From contig JALDRC010000001.1 in NCBI GenBank assembly GCA_031316115.1, positions 1 through 64,000 of the forward strand: 64,000 bases of DNA, read 5' to 3'. The stretch's first letter is position 1; each line of letters opens with the position of its first letter. Positions 1-9,359 of the stretch are shown piece by piece. The position numbers and the translations under genes were made by a program. Under the pieces are notes generated by a model. That model saw nothing but the letters and a program-made list of their open reading frames with translations, was not told where the DNA came from and made no database searches. Source of the stretch: Nitrososphaeraceae archaeon. Its GTDB lineage: Archaea; Thermoproteota; Nitrososphaeria; Nitrososphaerales; Nitrososphaeraceae.

Positions 1-485
1 TATCTTCAAGAGAAAGAAGTGGATTTCTGCAGATAAAAGACCAATAGTTACAGTTACAGTCGGTTGTCGTAAAAAGACTATTGTATTTGGTTGTTTATCT
101 ATAGAAGGTGAACAACTATTTTTACAATATGATAAATTTAACAGCTGTATATTTGTTGATTATCTGTAATATGTACAGAATAAATTTGGTAAATGTATCA
201 TATTTAATGATAGAGCAACTACCACATTGTTCAAAGATAACAAAACAATTTCTTGCACAACATAAGGATTCTATCAGATTAGAATATCTTTCTGTTGGTT
301 GTCCCGAGTATAATGCAGTAGAAGAATGTTGGAGACGCGGTAAGTATCATATACTTTCTATTTATCATAGAACATTTGATTCTTTAAAATACAATATTTG
401 TTTTTACTACAGGAATACACGATTCAATCTGGATGTTGTAAAGTTATTGATGAGAAAAATGGATTAGCGAAATTATGTTAGTCAG
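1..485 (+). pseudogene. IS630-type transposase, 3' part, decayed (copy 1)
   Basis: The window opens inside an IS630/Tc1-mariner-type transposase gene. The catalytic half is recognisable by comparison with the better copy at 53853-54919: a block around residues LEYLSVGCPEYNAVEECWR that holds the last catalytic Glu (VEECW). The first catalytic Asp region (VDRATPH in the better copy) is destroyed, and the reading frame breaks near position 100. The right end is gttagtcag at 477-485 followed by TA, as expected for a family that targets TA. It shares inactivating changes with the copy at about 1795-2484. Confidence 0.8.
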
Positions 486-658
486 TATAGTTAATCCCAT
501 ACCTTAACAACACCTTTATAATTTCAATTGTTTTATTTTTAAAAACTACTATTAGACACATTTATATCATTTATCAAAGATTTTAATTTAGCTAGAAACA
601 TTATTCTTAAAGACTTAATAACAGGAAACTATAAAAGGATGATCTATATACCTTTATT

Positions 659-1312
659 ATGAAATTATTTGGATTGGTTTTAATTACCACTGGAATTGTT
701 GTTATCTCTTCTTTATCGATACCTATGCTTCCTGTATTTGGTGGTCAATCAAATGCAACAATTATATATTATGAGAATCCTTTTCTTGGTATCAATTTTC
801 AACATCCTGATTCGTGGCAAAAAGTGAGTCCCTCATCATTTGAAGACAATAATTGTAACATATTTGGATGTATTGTTGTATTCAAACTAAATGATAATAA
901 TAAAAATATAGATTCATTCTTTTCAATAAGATCATATGATCATGATAGCATTAAAGGTGAATGTAAATGTTCGAATTTAATTGACTTCATGACCTGGAAG
1001 TATGAAAATTTAGTAGATGTCCCTGGTTTCTTATTCATAGATGACGAGGAATTAATTATTCCAGGAAATCAATCTGCTGGTATGATGGAATATCTTTCTC
1101 TATCAAATAATGAAGGATTTAACTATAATTATGATGGATCACTACAGTATTTTGATAAATTTTATGATATTAGATTTGAATCTCCTTCTAAAACATTTTT
1201 TAAGCAACATCTTCCAGAAATAAAAAATGTTATAGGATCTATTGAATTTTTGGAAATAAATCAAGAGCAAAATATTGACCAACCATCATTTTTGATGCAA
1301 GGTTTAAAATAG
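659..1312 (+). CDS. secreted PsbP-like protein
   Basis: A 217-residue protein with an N-terminal hydrophobic signal segment (about residues 4-28). The mature part starts with a pattern typical of PsbP-like secreted proteins (YENPFLGINFQHPDSW) followed by mixed beta segments. Four Cys lie in two close pairs (CNIFGC and CKCS), suggesting disulfides outside the cell. The ATG start directly precedes the signal peptide. The gene stands alone between two decayed IS630 pieces in the same orientation. The fold assignment rests only on the motif and general shape; the function is unknown. Confidence 0.7.
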   Translation: MKLFGLVLITTGIVVISSLSIPMLPVFGGQSNATIIYYENPFLGINFQHPDSWQKVSPSSFEDNNCNIFGCIVVFKLNDNNKNIDSFFSIRSYDHDSIKGECKCSNLIDFMTWKYENLVDVPGFLFIDDEELIIPGNQSAGMMEYLSLSNNEGFNYNYDGSLQYFDKFYDIRFESPSKTFFKQHLPEIKNVIGSIEFLEINQEQNIDQPSFLMQGLK

Positions 1313-1794
1313 AATATTGATTTCAGTTATATCTTTATATCCATAAAAATAGATCTTATATTTTAACTTGTTAGTGATAAAATGCTATCTTTGTTATCTC
1401 ACTCAACTGTACAAACAGAACCTATATTTTTAGATAGAGGGGAAAGACAACTAATTGCTTTTTGTTGAAATAAAAAAATAATACATAATTTGCTTCAATT
1501 GGCCTGATTCTTTCTATTTCTCCTTTTGTAATTATTTTTTAGGAAATTTTTCAAATCTACCATTGAGTCTATTTGGTAATAACAAGATCATTACAATTTT
1601 CTAGTCATGAAAACTAACAATATATATCAATATTTGTAGTACTTGAAAGAATAACTGTTCCAATCAAGTAACTTCATTGGTTATTTTAGAATATACTTAA
1701 TTAATTTTGATTTTCCGTATTGTCCTTATTGACATAAATTAATACTATTATCTGGTTATTATTACCATAACTAATTTAGCTTCCTAATATATAG
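1313..1794. other. intergenic, no gene seen
   Basis: About 480 bp of AT-rich DNA between the PsbP-like gene and the start of a decayed IS630. All frames are broken by stops, and I see no RNA-like or repeat structure. Confidence 0.6.
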
Positions 1795-2484
1795 TCAGTT
1801 TTACTAAATGTGGTAATCAATATTATTACTGTTCTAAATAATACATACAAAGAAGAAAAAGTCATTAATGTAAAGGAAAGAATACTACTTGTAAGAACTG
1901 TCAAGATAGACAAATAATAACAATCATCGGTACCAGAAAAAGAATTAAACAGATCCAGATGTTGGGCTTACAAGTGGTAACATAGTTCTCACAAACAAGG
2001 ACTGGATCGACTGAAAGATAAGGAAAGAAGTGGTAGACTACCAGATGTACCTAAAGATATACTGATATAAATATATCTTCAAGAGAAAGAAGTGGATTTC
2101 TCCAGATAAAAGACCAATAGTTACAGTTACAGTCGGTTGTCGTAAAAAGACTATTGTCTTTGGTTGTTTATCTATAGAATGTAAACAATATTCTTACAAT
2201 ATGATTAATTTAACAGTAGTACACTTATTGATTATCTGTAACATGTACAGAATAATTTTGGTAAATGTATCATATTTAATGATAGAGCAGCTACCCATTG
2301 TTCAAAGATAACAAAATAATTTCTTGCACAACATAAGGATTCTATCAGATTAGAATATCTTTCTGTTGGTTGTCCCGAGTATAATGCAGTAGAAGAATGT
2401 TGGAGACGCGGTAAGTATCATATACTTTCTATTTATCATAGAACATTTGATTCTTTAAAATACAATATTTGTTGTTACTACATG
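1795..2484 (+). pseudogene. IS630-type transposase, decayed and 3'-truncated (copy 2)
   Basis: An IS630 copy that retains traces of the N-terminal helix-turn-helix half (about 1860-2050) fused by internal deletion to the catalytic half (2063-2484). From about 2070 it is almost identical to positions 1-440, including decayed positions. It stops abruptly at about 2484 (after tactacatgg), so the 3' end and right terminus are missing. The left edge is approximate, judged from weak similarity to the ctgactaacta terminus of other copies. Confidence 0.7.
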
Positions 2485-2655
2485 GACTTGAAACTAACAG
2501 ATTGGAATTCCAATTTATTAGAATAACAGAAAACCTTAGATAATATAAAATAAAATATAAAATAGAAAAGATTGGTCTGGACCCATTAAAAATGAGAACA
2601 CCTTGTAATGGAGACTTTTTTACTCCTAACAGTGTTAATAGAGGAGGTCAGACAG

Positions 2656-2986
2656 ATGCAAGGTGTTAGTAAAAACAATAACCACAACAGCAATACTAAT
2701 AGTAGAAGATGGACACCAGAAGACAAGACAAGGATTGTAATGGAATCACTATTACGTATCACAGTAGCAGAACTATGTAGAAAGTACATCTAAATCCAAA
2801 TGTGTTCTATAACTGGAAACAGAAATTCATAGAAGGAGGTAGAGTGCATTGTCAGGTACCAGTAAAGATACAATAACCAAGGATCTGGAAACAGAAAATG
2901 AGCGTCTAAAGAGGATCATTGGTGAACAGACAATAGCAATAGATGCTTTTAAAAAAACGTTAGAAACAGGAAGGAGGAAAGGTTAG
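2656..2986 (+). pseudogene. IS3 orfA (HTH protein), frameshifted
   Basis: OrfA of the IS3 element. The helix-turn-helix start is clear (SRRWTPEDKTRIVMESLLR), then the frame shifts near 2790 (LNPNVFYNWKQKFIEGG in another frame) and again near 2850. The last part is a leucine-zipper-like segment (DLETENERLKRIIGEQTIA) ending at TAG about 2986. Two frameshifts mean no full OrfA. The start is taken at the ATG of MQGVSKN. Confidence 0.75.
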
Positions 2987-2988
2987 CA

Positions 2989-3918
2989 GTGGTAAGGACA
3001 ATAATAAACAACAATAACACCACAACAAGAAGAATTAGCATTAGAAAGGCACTGAGATATTCTGGCTGTAGTAAAAATATGTACTACGGAAATAAAGGTA
3101 ACAGATATGCTATTGCTACTGCTGCAGTAACTGCAGTAACTGCAGTAGTAATACCATCAACAACAAGGATAGAACAAGAGATACAAAAAATTTCCCTACA
3201 AAGACCAACTTATGGTACCAGAAGAATGGCTGCTATGCTGACAAGAATCCTTGGAATACCTGTTAACAGGAAGAGGGTACAAAGAATCTTCAGAAAGATG
3301 GGTTACATTACGCCATCTAAAAGGAAGAAGGAAATCCTTCGTTCAAAAGTACCCAATGTAAAAGCAAATAGACCAAATCAAGTATGGGAAGCAGATCTTA
3401 CCTATGTGCATTGTGGTATTGATGGATGGGGCTACCTTTTCAATGTGTTTGATATATTTACAAGAGAATGGGTTGGCTACTGTTTTGATCTGTCTGCAGT
3501 CAAGGAAAATGCAATAATTGCGATAGAAAATGCTCTTGTAACACATAAAGGTATAGTACCTGAAAACCTGGTTATCAGAACAGACAACGGTTCACAATAT
3601 ACAAGCAAAGCATTTAGAAAATCTATATCTGTACTTGGATTGAAACTGGAACATATCTACTACAACACACCAGAACAAAATGGACACATTGAATCGTTTC
3701 ACAAGACACTAAAGAAAGAATACATCTGGTCAAATGATTTCCAAAACTATCAGGAAGCAGAATCAGCAATCAAGGATGCGTTCACTGATTACAACCAGAA
3801 CAGAATACATTCTTCATTGGGATATCTAACACCATATGAGTTTATTTCAAAATTGAAAGGGCAACATGAGAAAGAAAAGGAGAAGGTGATAAATATTGGT
3901 AATGAAAGAAAATATTAG
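2989..3918 (+). CDS. IS3-family transposase OrfB (DDE)
   Basis: A 309-residue transposase catalytic subunit with a full DDE set: Asp in VWEADLTYV, Asp in IRTDNGSQYT, and Glu in NGHIESFHKTLKKEY. The N-terminal HTH_21-like region (RPTYGTRRMAAMLTRI) is present. The start is GTG, right after the orfA stop, as in IS3 elements where OrfB is normally made by frameshift fusion. A CAG/TGC-rich microrepeat encodes an Ala/Val/Thr run near residues 40-55. The reading frame is intact. Confidence 0.9.
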   Translation: MVRTIINNNNTTTRRISIRKALRYSGCSKNMYYGNKGNRYAIATAAVTAVTAVVIPSTTRIEQEIQKISLQRPTYGTRRMAAMLTRILGIPVNRKRVQRIFRKMGYITPSKRKKEILRSKVPNVKANRPNQVWEADLTYVHCGIDGWGYLFNVFDIFTREWVGYCFDLSAVKENAIIAIENALVTHKGIVPENLVIRTDNGSQYTSKAFRKSISVLGLKLEHIYYNTPEQNGHIESFHKTLKKEYIWSNDFQNYQEAESAIKDAFTDYNQNRIHSSLGYLTPYEFISKLKGQHEKEKEKVINIGNERKY

Positions 3919-3980
3919 TATCTATATGAAAATGGGAAAAGTGTTCCCAAAAACATGGGTCCAGTCCAAGATTTCTATGG

Positions 3981-4358
3981 TTATTCAACCGTTCTTGTCA
4001 AATCTCCAAGTATTGGCACTTTTTCTTGATCATTAAAATTGAGATTGAGGCATATATTTAATAGATTTTTGTCTATGTTAAGACCATCGTTACCAAACAT
4101 TCCATTACCAGTACCATCTCTTATACCATGTTCGTCTCCTTGTAATCCTTGTGCTGTTGCTGCATCACCGGTCATCTCTCTAGGTATTTTGTTAATGTCT
4201 ATTCCATTTATATTGGCATTGAAATTGACACATTTGATTTCCTGGATATTCACACCTGGTTCTGCGAAGGACTTTGGAATAGTAGTTATTAATATTGTAC
4301 CCACTGCCATTATTGTTGCTAATAAGAACATTGAACAAATTTTTGTTTTAGTGTTCAT
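3981..4358 (-). CDS. small secreted protein of the 4-8 kb paralogous family
   Basis: A 125-residue protein with a clear signal peptide (MNTKTKICSMFLLATIMAVG, cleavage after SFAEP). The mature part has the family pattern VNIQEIKCVNF and DKNLLNICLNLN, each with one Cys that could pair, plus a Gly/Asp-rich middle (DGTGNGMFGNDG). It is the shortest member of the family at 4665-5348 and 6739-7785 and lacks their QQQYKGYEDSYG repeat and C-terminal domain. Its stop lies 18 bp from the IS3 right end. Function unknown; a cell-surface or extracellular role is inferred. Confidence 0.7.
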   Translation of the reverse strand: MNTKTKICSMFLLATIMAVGTILITTIPKSFAEPGVNIQEIKCVNFNANINGIDINKIPREMTGDAATAQGLQGDEHGIRDGTGNGMFGNDGLNIDKNLLNICLNLNFNDQEKVPILGDLTRTVE

Positions 4359-4664
4359 TATTTTATTAACTTCAAATTTAGTATATCTGTGGTACTAACA
4401 AACCTTAGATATTGTTTGAATATAATGTAATAATATAATGTTTTTTAGGAATTTGAAAATATTAGATAATTAGATATGTTGTTTTATAAAATATGAATAT
4501 AAGTTATGTGTACCTTCTTTTAACAAAAGGAATAACACTCGCGTAATCAATTTAATTTTTATGTATGTAAGGGATCATATTTCTATTATATATCATAATT
4601 CTAATAGATTAATTATTTATCAAGATACTTAAAAAAAATATAAGATAAGATTTCTATCTATATA

Positions 4665-5348
4665 TTATGATGGCTCGACAATTATTCCCAAATCTTCCAA
4701 GCATTGTAGTATATTGTCTATCGTTGGACGAGGTAATGATTCACTACCTAATGCTGTGTTTAATAGTTGCCATTTCTCACCAGATGATATTTGTGTTGAT
4801 GTCTCTAGAAAGTTACAAAGATCTTCAAGTGTATTGATTTGTGCATCTACTTCTAAGCTGTCAAGAATAGAGTCAACAGTCATCAAGAATCTATTGATAA
4901 CTTGTTCATCTAAACTTGAAAAACAATCTTCACAATCTTGATTTACAACTAGTGGTTGTTCTATTATTGTATTCTTATTTATACAAATATTGACTATATT
5001 TTTGTCGATGCTGTTTGATCCTTTTTGACCATCACCTAGCCATTGACCATCTTCTGTCCATGCTCCATCAGCTTCGTCAGCTGTTCCGTCCATTATACCT
5101 CCTGGGGAAGAACTAGCTTTATCGACTCCATTAACAATAATATTGTTACATTTTACTTTTTGTATATTTACCTCTGAAGCTTTTTTCTTATCATAGTCTT
5201 TTCCATACGAGTCTTCATATCCTTTGTATTGTTGTTGTCCATAGTATGGTTGTGCAAATGATGCTGGAACAGTCATAGAAATGGTTCCTGCAACAAGGAT
5301 TGCTGCTAACAAGAACATAGAACCAATATTGGTTTTATTACTATTCAT
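4665..5348 (-). CDS. secreted modular protein, paralogue A (one repeat)
   Basis: A 227-residue secreted protein. I chose the ATG at 5348 because MNSNKTNIGSMFLLAAIL aligns with the starts of both paralogues; an upstream ATG would add 11 residues. After the signal peptide (cleavage after SFAQ) comes one copy of a Tyr/Gln-rich unit (YYGQQQYKGYEDSYGKDYDK). Next is a conserved core with two Cys (KVKCNNIIVNG and NIVNICINKN), then a C-terminal part with CEDC and LEDLCNFLE. The signal, repeat and core are almost identical in DNA to 6739-7270 on the other strand, while the C-terminal parts are only distantly similar. Function unknown. Confidence 0.8.
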   Translation of the reverse strand: MNSNKTNIGSMFLLAAILVAGTISMTVPASFAQPYYGQQQYKGYEDSYGKDYDKKKASEVNIQKVKCNNIIVNGVDKASSSPGGIMDGTADEADGAWTEDGQWLGDGQKGSNSIDKNIVNICINKNTIIEQPLVVNQDCEDCFSSLDEQVINRFLMTVDSILDSLEVDAQINTLEDLCNFLETSTQISSGEKWQLLNTALGSESLPRPTIDNILQCLEDLGIIVEPS

Positions 5349-5585
5349 TGTACCATTAAATTCAAATTTAGTATATCTCAAATGCTAACAAGCATTAGAT
5401 AATGTTTGACTATAATGTAGTAGTATAATTTTGTTAGGAATTTCAGAATATTAGATATTTAATATTGATTGTTCGATAAAATTAGTAAATTATCCTGATA
5501 GGATAACTAATTCTTAGTATTATTTTTACACAAATAAAATGATAGTTTTAGTATTAAATCATTATGATTTAATTTTTAGTTACTT

Positions 5586-6047
5586 TTAACCCAAACCAAA
5601 TCCTGCACCTATGATAACCAACAGTATGAAAAGTACTATAATTAATACAAAACCTGCTCCATAACCCCAAGAATCTTCTCACAAATATTCATTTAAATGA
5701 CCTAAATCAACATCATATTCATCCAACAGGTTCAGAGCATTATTTACAAAACGTTCTTTATCTATCCCTTCAAATAATTTATCTTCGATCTCTTTAAGTT
5801 GTTCTCTATCCATGCCTTTCAAAATATTGCCACTAAGTACTCCTATAGACCCAGCAGACAATGGTGATTCTTTATCATATTGGGAATAGTCCTCTTGATA
5901 ATAACTATTGTCTCTTTCTTCTTCTATGCTTGCCAAAACCTGACCTTTCAACACTCCTGAGGATGCAGTAAACAATATGCTGAAAGTTAAAATTATACCA
6001 AATGTTATAACAGACTTGATTTTTAATTGAAATATTAAATCAAATAT
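5586..6047 (-). pseudogene. secreted protein with YjcZ-like Gly-rich membrane tail, interrupted by in-frame TGA
   Basis: The open frame reads a signal-like segment (KSVITFGIILTFSILFTASS), then acidic DYSQYDKESPLSAGSIG and helical DREQLKEIEDKLFEGIDKE parts, and meets TGA at 5679-5681. The same frame continues without interruption as EDSWGYGAGFVLIIVLF... to a TAA at 5586-5588. That tail resembles the small YjcZ-type Gly/hydrophobic membrane segment. No ATG, GTG or TTG precedes the signal segment; the first in-frame TTG (5975) lies inside it. A nonsense mutation plus lost start is the simplest reading. Non-canonical start or readthrough would be the alternative. Confidence 0.6.
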
Positions 6048-6738
6048 ATTCTAAAATGGTTGAGATGTTATCCACTATGATAAAGATCTTGTATAATTTA
6101 AGGTGAATAAATTATGATCAAATATTAGATATGTTAATTAGTATAAATATACTACTGACGTTATTTTATAGTATTATAAACCAACTATTTTCTTCTACAT
6201 ATATTTTTATCATTTAAATAGATAGATAGAAACTGAAGACTCTTATTCCTCAGTAAAGATAGAGAACTAGATCTAAATCTTTTATAGTTCTTTAAACTAA
6301 TAAACATTATAATAACTTTATTAGCAAGATAAATAATATCAACAAAAGAAAAATTCCAAAAAATTAGTTAAAAAATTTAAACTGGATACAATAAATAAAG
6401 AATTTGTTAAAGAAAAAATAGTAATATCAGAAGATGTTAGGTTTTTTGTCCTGCTAGTAGTATATTTTATATTAGTAATATTAAGTATTGTCTTGGAGAT
6501 AATATTATCTTAAGTATATTCAATAACATTTTTTAATACTTAATTAGATTATTATTATGATAATCAATATACTAGGAATAATTAGTTATATAAATTAGGA
6601 TACTTTAGTTTTATAATAAAATTATCTAATTTTCAAATTAACATTGATTTTTAATTATCTAATACAAATATATTATATAGAAAATGTAGATAATGATCTC
6701 TCCTACCTCACAAATATATTGTTGAATTAAATATACTC
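6048..6738. other. intergenic, no gene seen
   Basis: About 690 bp, very AT-rich, upstream of the large secreted protein. There are no convincing ORFs; the tract probably includes the promoter of the 6739 gene close to its 3' end. Confidence 0.6.
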
Positions 6739-7785
6739 ATGCACAATTCAAAAATCCGAACAGGTACAATGCTAATGGTGGCTGCAATCCTTGTTGCAGG
6801 AACCATTTCTATGACTGTTCCGGCATCATTTGCACAACCATACTATGGACAACAACAATACAAAGGATATGAAGACTCGTATGGAAAAGACTATGATAAG
6901 AAAAAGCAATCATACGATGGACAACAACAATACAAAGGATATGAAGACTCGTATGGAAAAGACTATGATAAGAAAAAGCAATCATACTATGGACAACAAC
7001 AATACAAAGGATATGAAGACTCGTATGGAAAAGACTATGATAAGAAAAAAGCTTCAGAGGTAAATATACAAAAAGTAAAATGTAACAATATTATTGTTAA
7101 TGGAGTCGATAAAGCTAGTTCTTCCCCAGGAGGTATAATGGACGGAACAGCTGACGAAGCTGATGGAGCATGGACAGAAGATGGTCAATGGCTAGGTGAT
7201 GGTCAAAAAGGATCAAACAGCATCGACAAAAATATAGTCAATATTTGTATAAATAAGAATAATATAGTAGAAGTAAATCAGGATGAAGATAACGTAAACG
7301 ATCCATGTATTAATTGTATTAATGAAGTCTTAAACAATGGACAACAAAATGTTGCAAATATGAATTTGGAAAATTTCTGTGGGTCTAGTGCTGGGTGTTT
7401 ACAAGTACATGACGAAGATGTAAGAAGTTTAGCAGACTTATGTAGAATAATTAATCAATATGCAGGTTCAAGTGAACCAGTAACATCAGATGAAGTAAGA
7501 AATCTACTAAATGAGGTACTTCCAGGAGGAGGAAATGATCAAGCAAAGGAAAGACGAATAAATCAAATCATCGACTGTCTTATATCAAATAATCTAATAG
7601 AAGAGGTTGTTGACGATGCTTCAGATGACTTAAACCAATCAGTAGCTCAACAAAATAGTACACAACAAATTAGTACACAACAAAATATTATACAACAAAA
7701 TACAGAAGAATCTAACCCACAATTAGCACAGTTACAGGAACTCCAGAAACTACAAACACAAAAATTAAGTCAAAAGTTAGAATAA
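6739..7785 (+). CDS. secreted modular protein, paralogue B (three 24-residue repeats)
   Basis: A 348-residue secreted protein. The signal peptide is at residues 1-33 (MTVPASFAQ). Three tandem 24-residue units YYGQQQYKGYEDSYGKDYDK.. follow, encoded by near-perfect 72-bp DNA repeats at 6841-7056. Then come the conserved two-Cys core shared with 4665-5348 and a Cys-containing C-terminal domain (CINCINEVLN, LADLCRIINQ, INQIIDCLI). The end is a low-complexity Gln/Asn/Ser tail (STQQISTQQNIIQQN). The repeat and tail suggest an extracellular or surface protein of elongated form; no enzyme motif is visible. Confidence 0.85.
   Translation: MHNSKIRTGTMLMVAAILVAGTISMTVPASFAQPYYGQQQYKGYEDSYGKDYDKKKQSYDGQQQYKGYEDSYGKDYDKKKQSYYGQQQYKGYEDSYGKDYDKKKASEVNIQKVKCNNIIVNGVDKASSSPGGIMDGTADEADGAWTEDGQWLGDGQKGSNSIDKNIVNICINKNNIVEVNQDEDNVNDPCINCINEVLNNGQQNVANMNLENFCGSSAGCLQVHDEDVRSLADLCRIINQYAGSSEPVTSDEVRNLLNEVLPGGGNDQAKERRINQIIDCLISNNLIEEVVDDASDDLNQSVAQQNSTQQISTQQNIIQQNTEESNPQLAQLQELQKLQTQKLSQKLE
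6841..7056 (+). repeat. three tandem 72-bp coding repeats
   Basis: Units start at 6841, 6913 and 6985. Each begins tac(t/g)atggacaac and encodes 24 residues. They differ at very few positions, the clearest being Tyr to Asp (tat/gat) at the start of unit 2. Paralogue A has one unit, so copy number differs between the two genes, as expected for slippage or unequal recombination. Confidence 0.95.
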
Positions 7786-7786
7786 A

Positions 7787-7828
7787 TTTCCTTTGAAATA
7801 TAAGGAAACAATACATCCTTTTTTATTT
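7787..7828 (+). terminator. hairpin plus T-run after the secreted protein
   Basis: Stem tttcctt (7787-7793) and aaggaaa (7802-7808) with an 8-base loop, followed by a T-rich stretch from about 7815. Placed 2 bp after the stop of the 6739 gene, it is a plausible transcription terminator. Confidence 0.5.
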
Positions 7829-7951
7829 TGTTAATGTTATCCAAATAAAAACAAATAACTTTTTCAATAAAATTATTTCGAAATTATATATGCGGTTAAC
7901 AAGTAACAAATTTTAGTTCAAAAAGATGTCATGAAGTTTTTGAAAAAGATT

Positions 7952-8503
7952 TTATTTCAGATTGTAGTAATACTTTAAAAGTCCATTTAATGATTTACCT
8001 GACGAATGTATATTCGAAACAATTATATCATTTATTAGGTGAGAGGTGTTGTTAACATTCTCAGAAATTTGTTTATTCATATTTTTATAGACATTTAAAT
8101 ATTTTTCAAAAACAAAAGTGTCCTTCCAAAAAGATGAGTATTCGTCAAGCATTTTAAAATATGACTCTCTATAAATATTTATTAAATTTTTTTGATATTC
8201 TAGAAAATTTAGATATATAGTTTGAAGGTTCTTTATTGATTGTTTGCTATAGTGTTCTGTACCATCAAAATATCTTGGAGGTATTCGTTGGTTTGGTGAA
8301 GAATTAGGAGAAGTAGAACCAATGGAAATAGGATCGTCATGTATGCTAGTATCTTTTGAATGATATTTATATTTAGTAGAAATTTGCCTATCTTGATTTA
8401 AAGATTGTACAATATCTTTTTTTTGGGTTAGATTGGTTGTACGTTTCTTACCAGAAGAATGTTTTTTTGTTTTTATTTTATGAGTTCGTGAAGTCGTTGG
8501 CAT
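7952..8503 (-). CDS. helical protein, paralogue of 38998-39543
   Basis: A 183-residue protein. The first 80 residues are basic and disordered-looking (Lys/Ser/Thr rich). Residues about 85-180 are predicted helical with a regular aromatic pattern (NLQTIYLNFLEYQKNLINIY, FEKYLNVYKNMNKQISENVN). The helical half resembles the protein at 38998-39543 in length and pattern. The layout recalls phasin/PhaE-like helical proteins that bind polyhydroxyalkanoate granules, but I see no diagnostic motif, so this is only a suggestion. Confidence 0.6.
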   Translation of the reverse strand: MPTTSRTHKIKTKKHSSGKKRTTNLTQKKDIVQSLNQDRQISTKYKYHSKDTSIHDDPISIGSTSPNSSPNQRIPPRYFDGTEHYSKQSIKNLQTIYLNFLEYQKNLINIYRESYFKMLDEYSSFWKDTFVFEKYLNVYKNMNKQISENVNNTSHLINDIIVSNIHSSGKSLNGLLKYYYNLK

Positions 8504-8922
8504 AATGGGTTAATATGGTTTTAATCTATTTAAATAAGTGTACCTAAATTTATTGATCTATTCTGATCATCATTGACAATTACTAATTTCTTAATTATTC
8601 CTGGAGATGAGAGATTTTCTTGGGATGATTTTTTGTTTTATGGTTATTGGATGAATAGATTGGATTCTTTTGTTTTGTTGCCTTATTCACTTGAGTTTTT
8701 GAATTTTTTCGTACCAGACAATTTGCAAAATACATAAAAAATGTATTTTGAACGAGTTTTGAGAATTTTGCAAATAAAATTTAGTAAAACAATTAAAGAT
8801 TTGTTAAAACTATATTTTTAATTCTTCATTGTATATCATAAATAAATAACTAATAGTCATCATTATTAGTTAGGCACTATCATTGTCCAAAAAAATAATT
8901 TATAGGTTGTCTTGATTATATA
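8504..8922. other. intergenic, no gene seen
   Basis: About 420 bp between divergent genes at 8503 (minus) and 8923 (plus). It presumably contains both promoters; no conserved operator or RNA structure stands out. Confidence 0.5.
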
Positions 8923-9240
8923 ATGAGTATGAATTATGACGAGATAAGTCCATCTTCCAATGATGAAGGTTTATCAATGAAACACATTAAAATAATATTT
9001 ATTATTGCCATAGTGGGAATTTTTCTCCTATTTGCACTATTTATCACTCCTATTCAAAATTTAATTAGAGAACCTGTGAGTGAAGAAGTAACAGTAATTA
9101 GTAAAAGTGATGGAAAATGTGTAGTAGATAGTAAAGATCATCCAAGAAGTATTGACAATTGTGAATATGAAATAGGTGATAAACTTGAGATAACCTATGA
9201 TCAAGGTACAGCTCCTATTACCTCCCATAAAAAGAGATGA
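8923..9240 (+). CDS. single-pass membrane protein with small beta domain
   Basis: A 105-residue protein with a short hydrophilic N-terminus, one transmembrane helix (about residues 23-43, IIFIIAIVGIFLLFALFI), then an outside beta-rich part with two Cys (GKCVVDSKD and DNCEYEIGDK). A CEYEIGDKLEITYDQGTA stretch looks OB/NfeD-like in pattern. The ATG start is clear. Function unknown. Confidence 0.65.
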   Translation: MSMNYDEISPSSNDEGLSMKHIKIIFIIAIVGIFLLFALFITPIQNLIREPVSEEVTVISKSDGKCVVDSKDHPRSIDNCEYEIGDKLEITYDQGTAPITSHKKR

Positions 9241-9359
9241 TATAAATATCTAAATAATAAATCAAATTTTATGATGATTTAATTTTTCTTTTTCTAGTTT
9301 TAAATAAAGTATATTCTACTAGATAATCTTATAATTAAAGCAGGGATATAATTTAGGAA

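Larger units (their letters stand above)
2578..3963 (+). mobile_element. IS3-family element, copy 1
   Basis: The element is bounded by imperfect inverted repeats, tggacccat at 2578 and atgggtcca ending at 3963. It is flanked by the 3-bp direct repeat gtc (2575-2577 and 3964-3966), which fits IS3-family insertion. Inside are a broken orfA and an apparently intact orfB. A second copy in the opposite orientation lies at 50025-51422. With OrfA broken, this copy probably cannot make the OrfAB fusion transposase. Confidence 0.9.

Noticed and set aside
4039-4398. Plus-strand frame of 119 residues
   Set aside because: It is the antisense shadow of the signal-peptide gene at 3981-4358.
5679-5681. TGA as selenocysteine or pyrrolysine codon
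   Set aside because: No SECIS-like structure or decoding genes seen, and the start codon is also missing, so decay is simpler.
6841-7056. Regular 72-bp repeats as a CRISPR-like array
   Set aside because: Units are contiguous without spacers and are in frame within a secreted protein gene.
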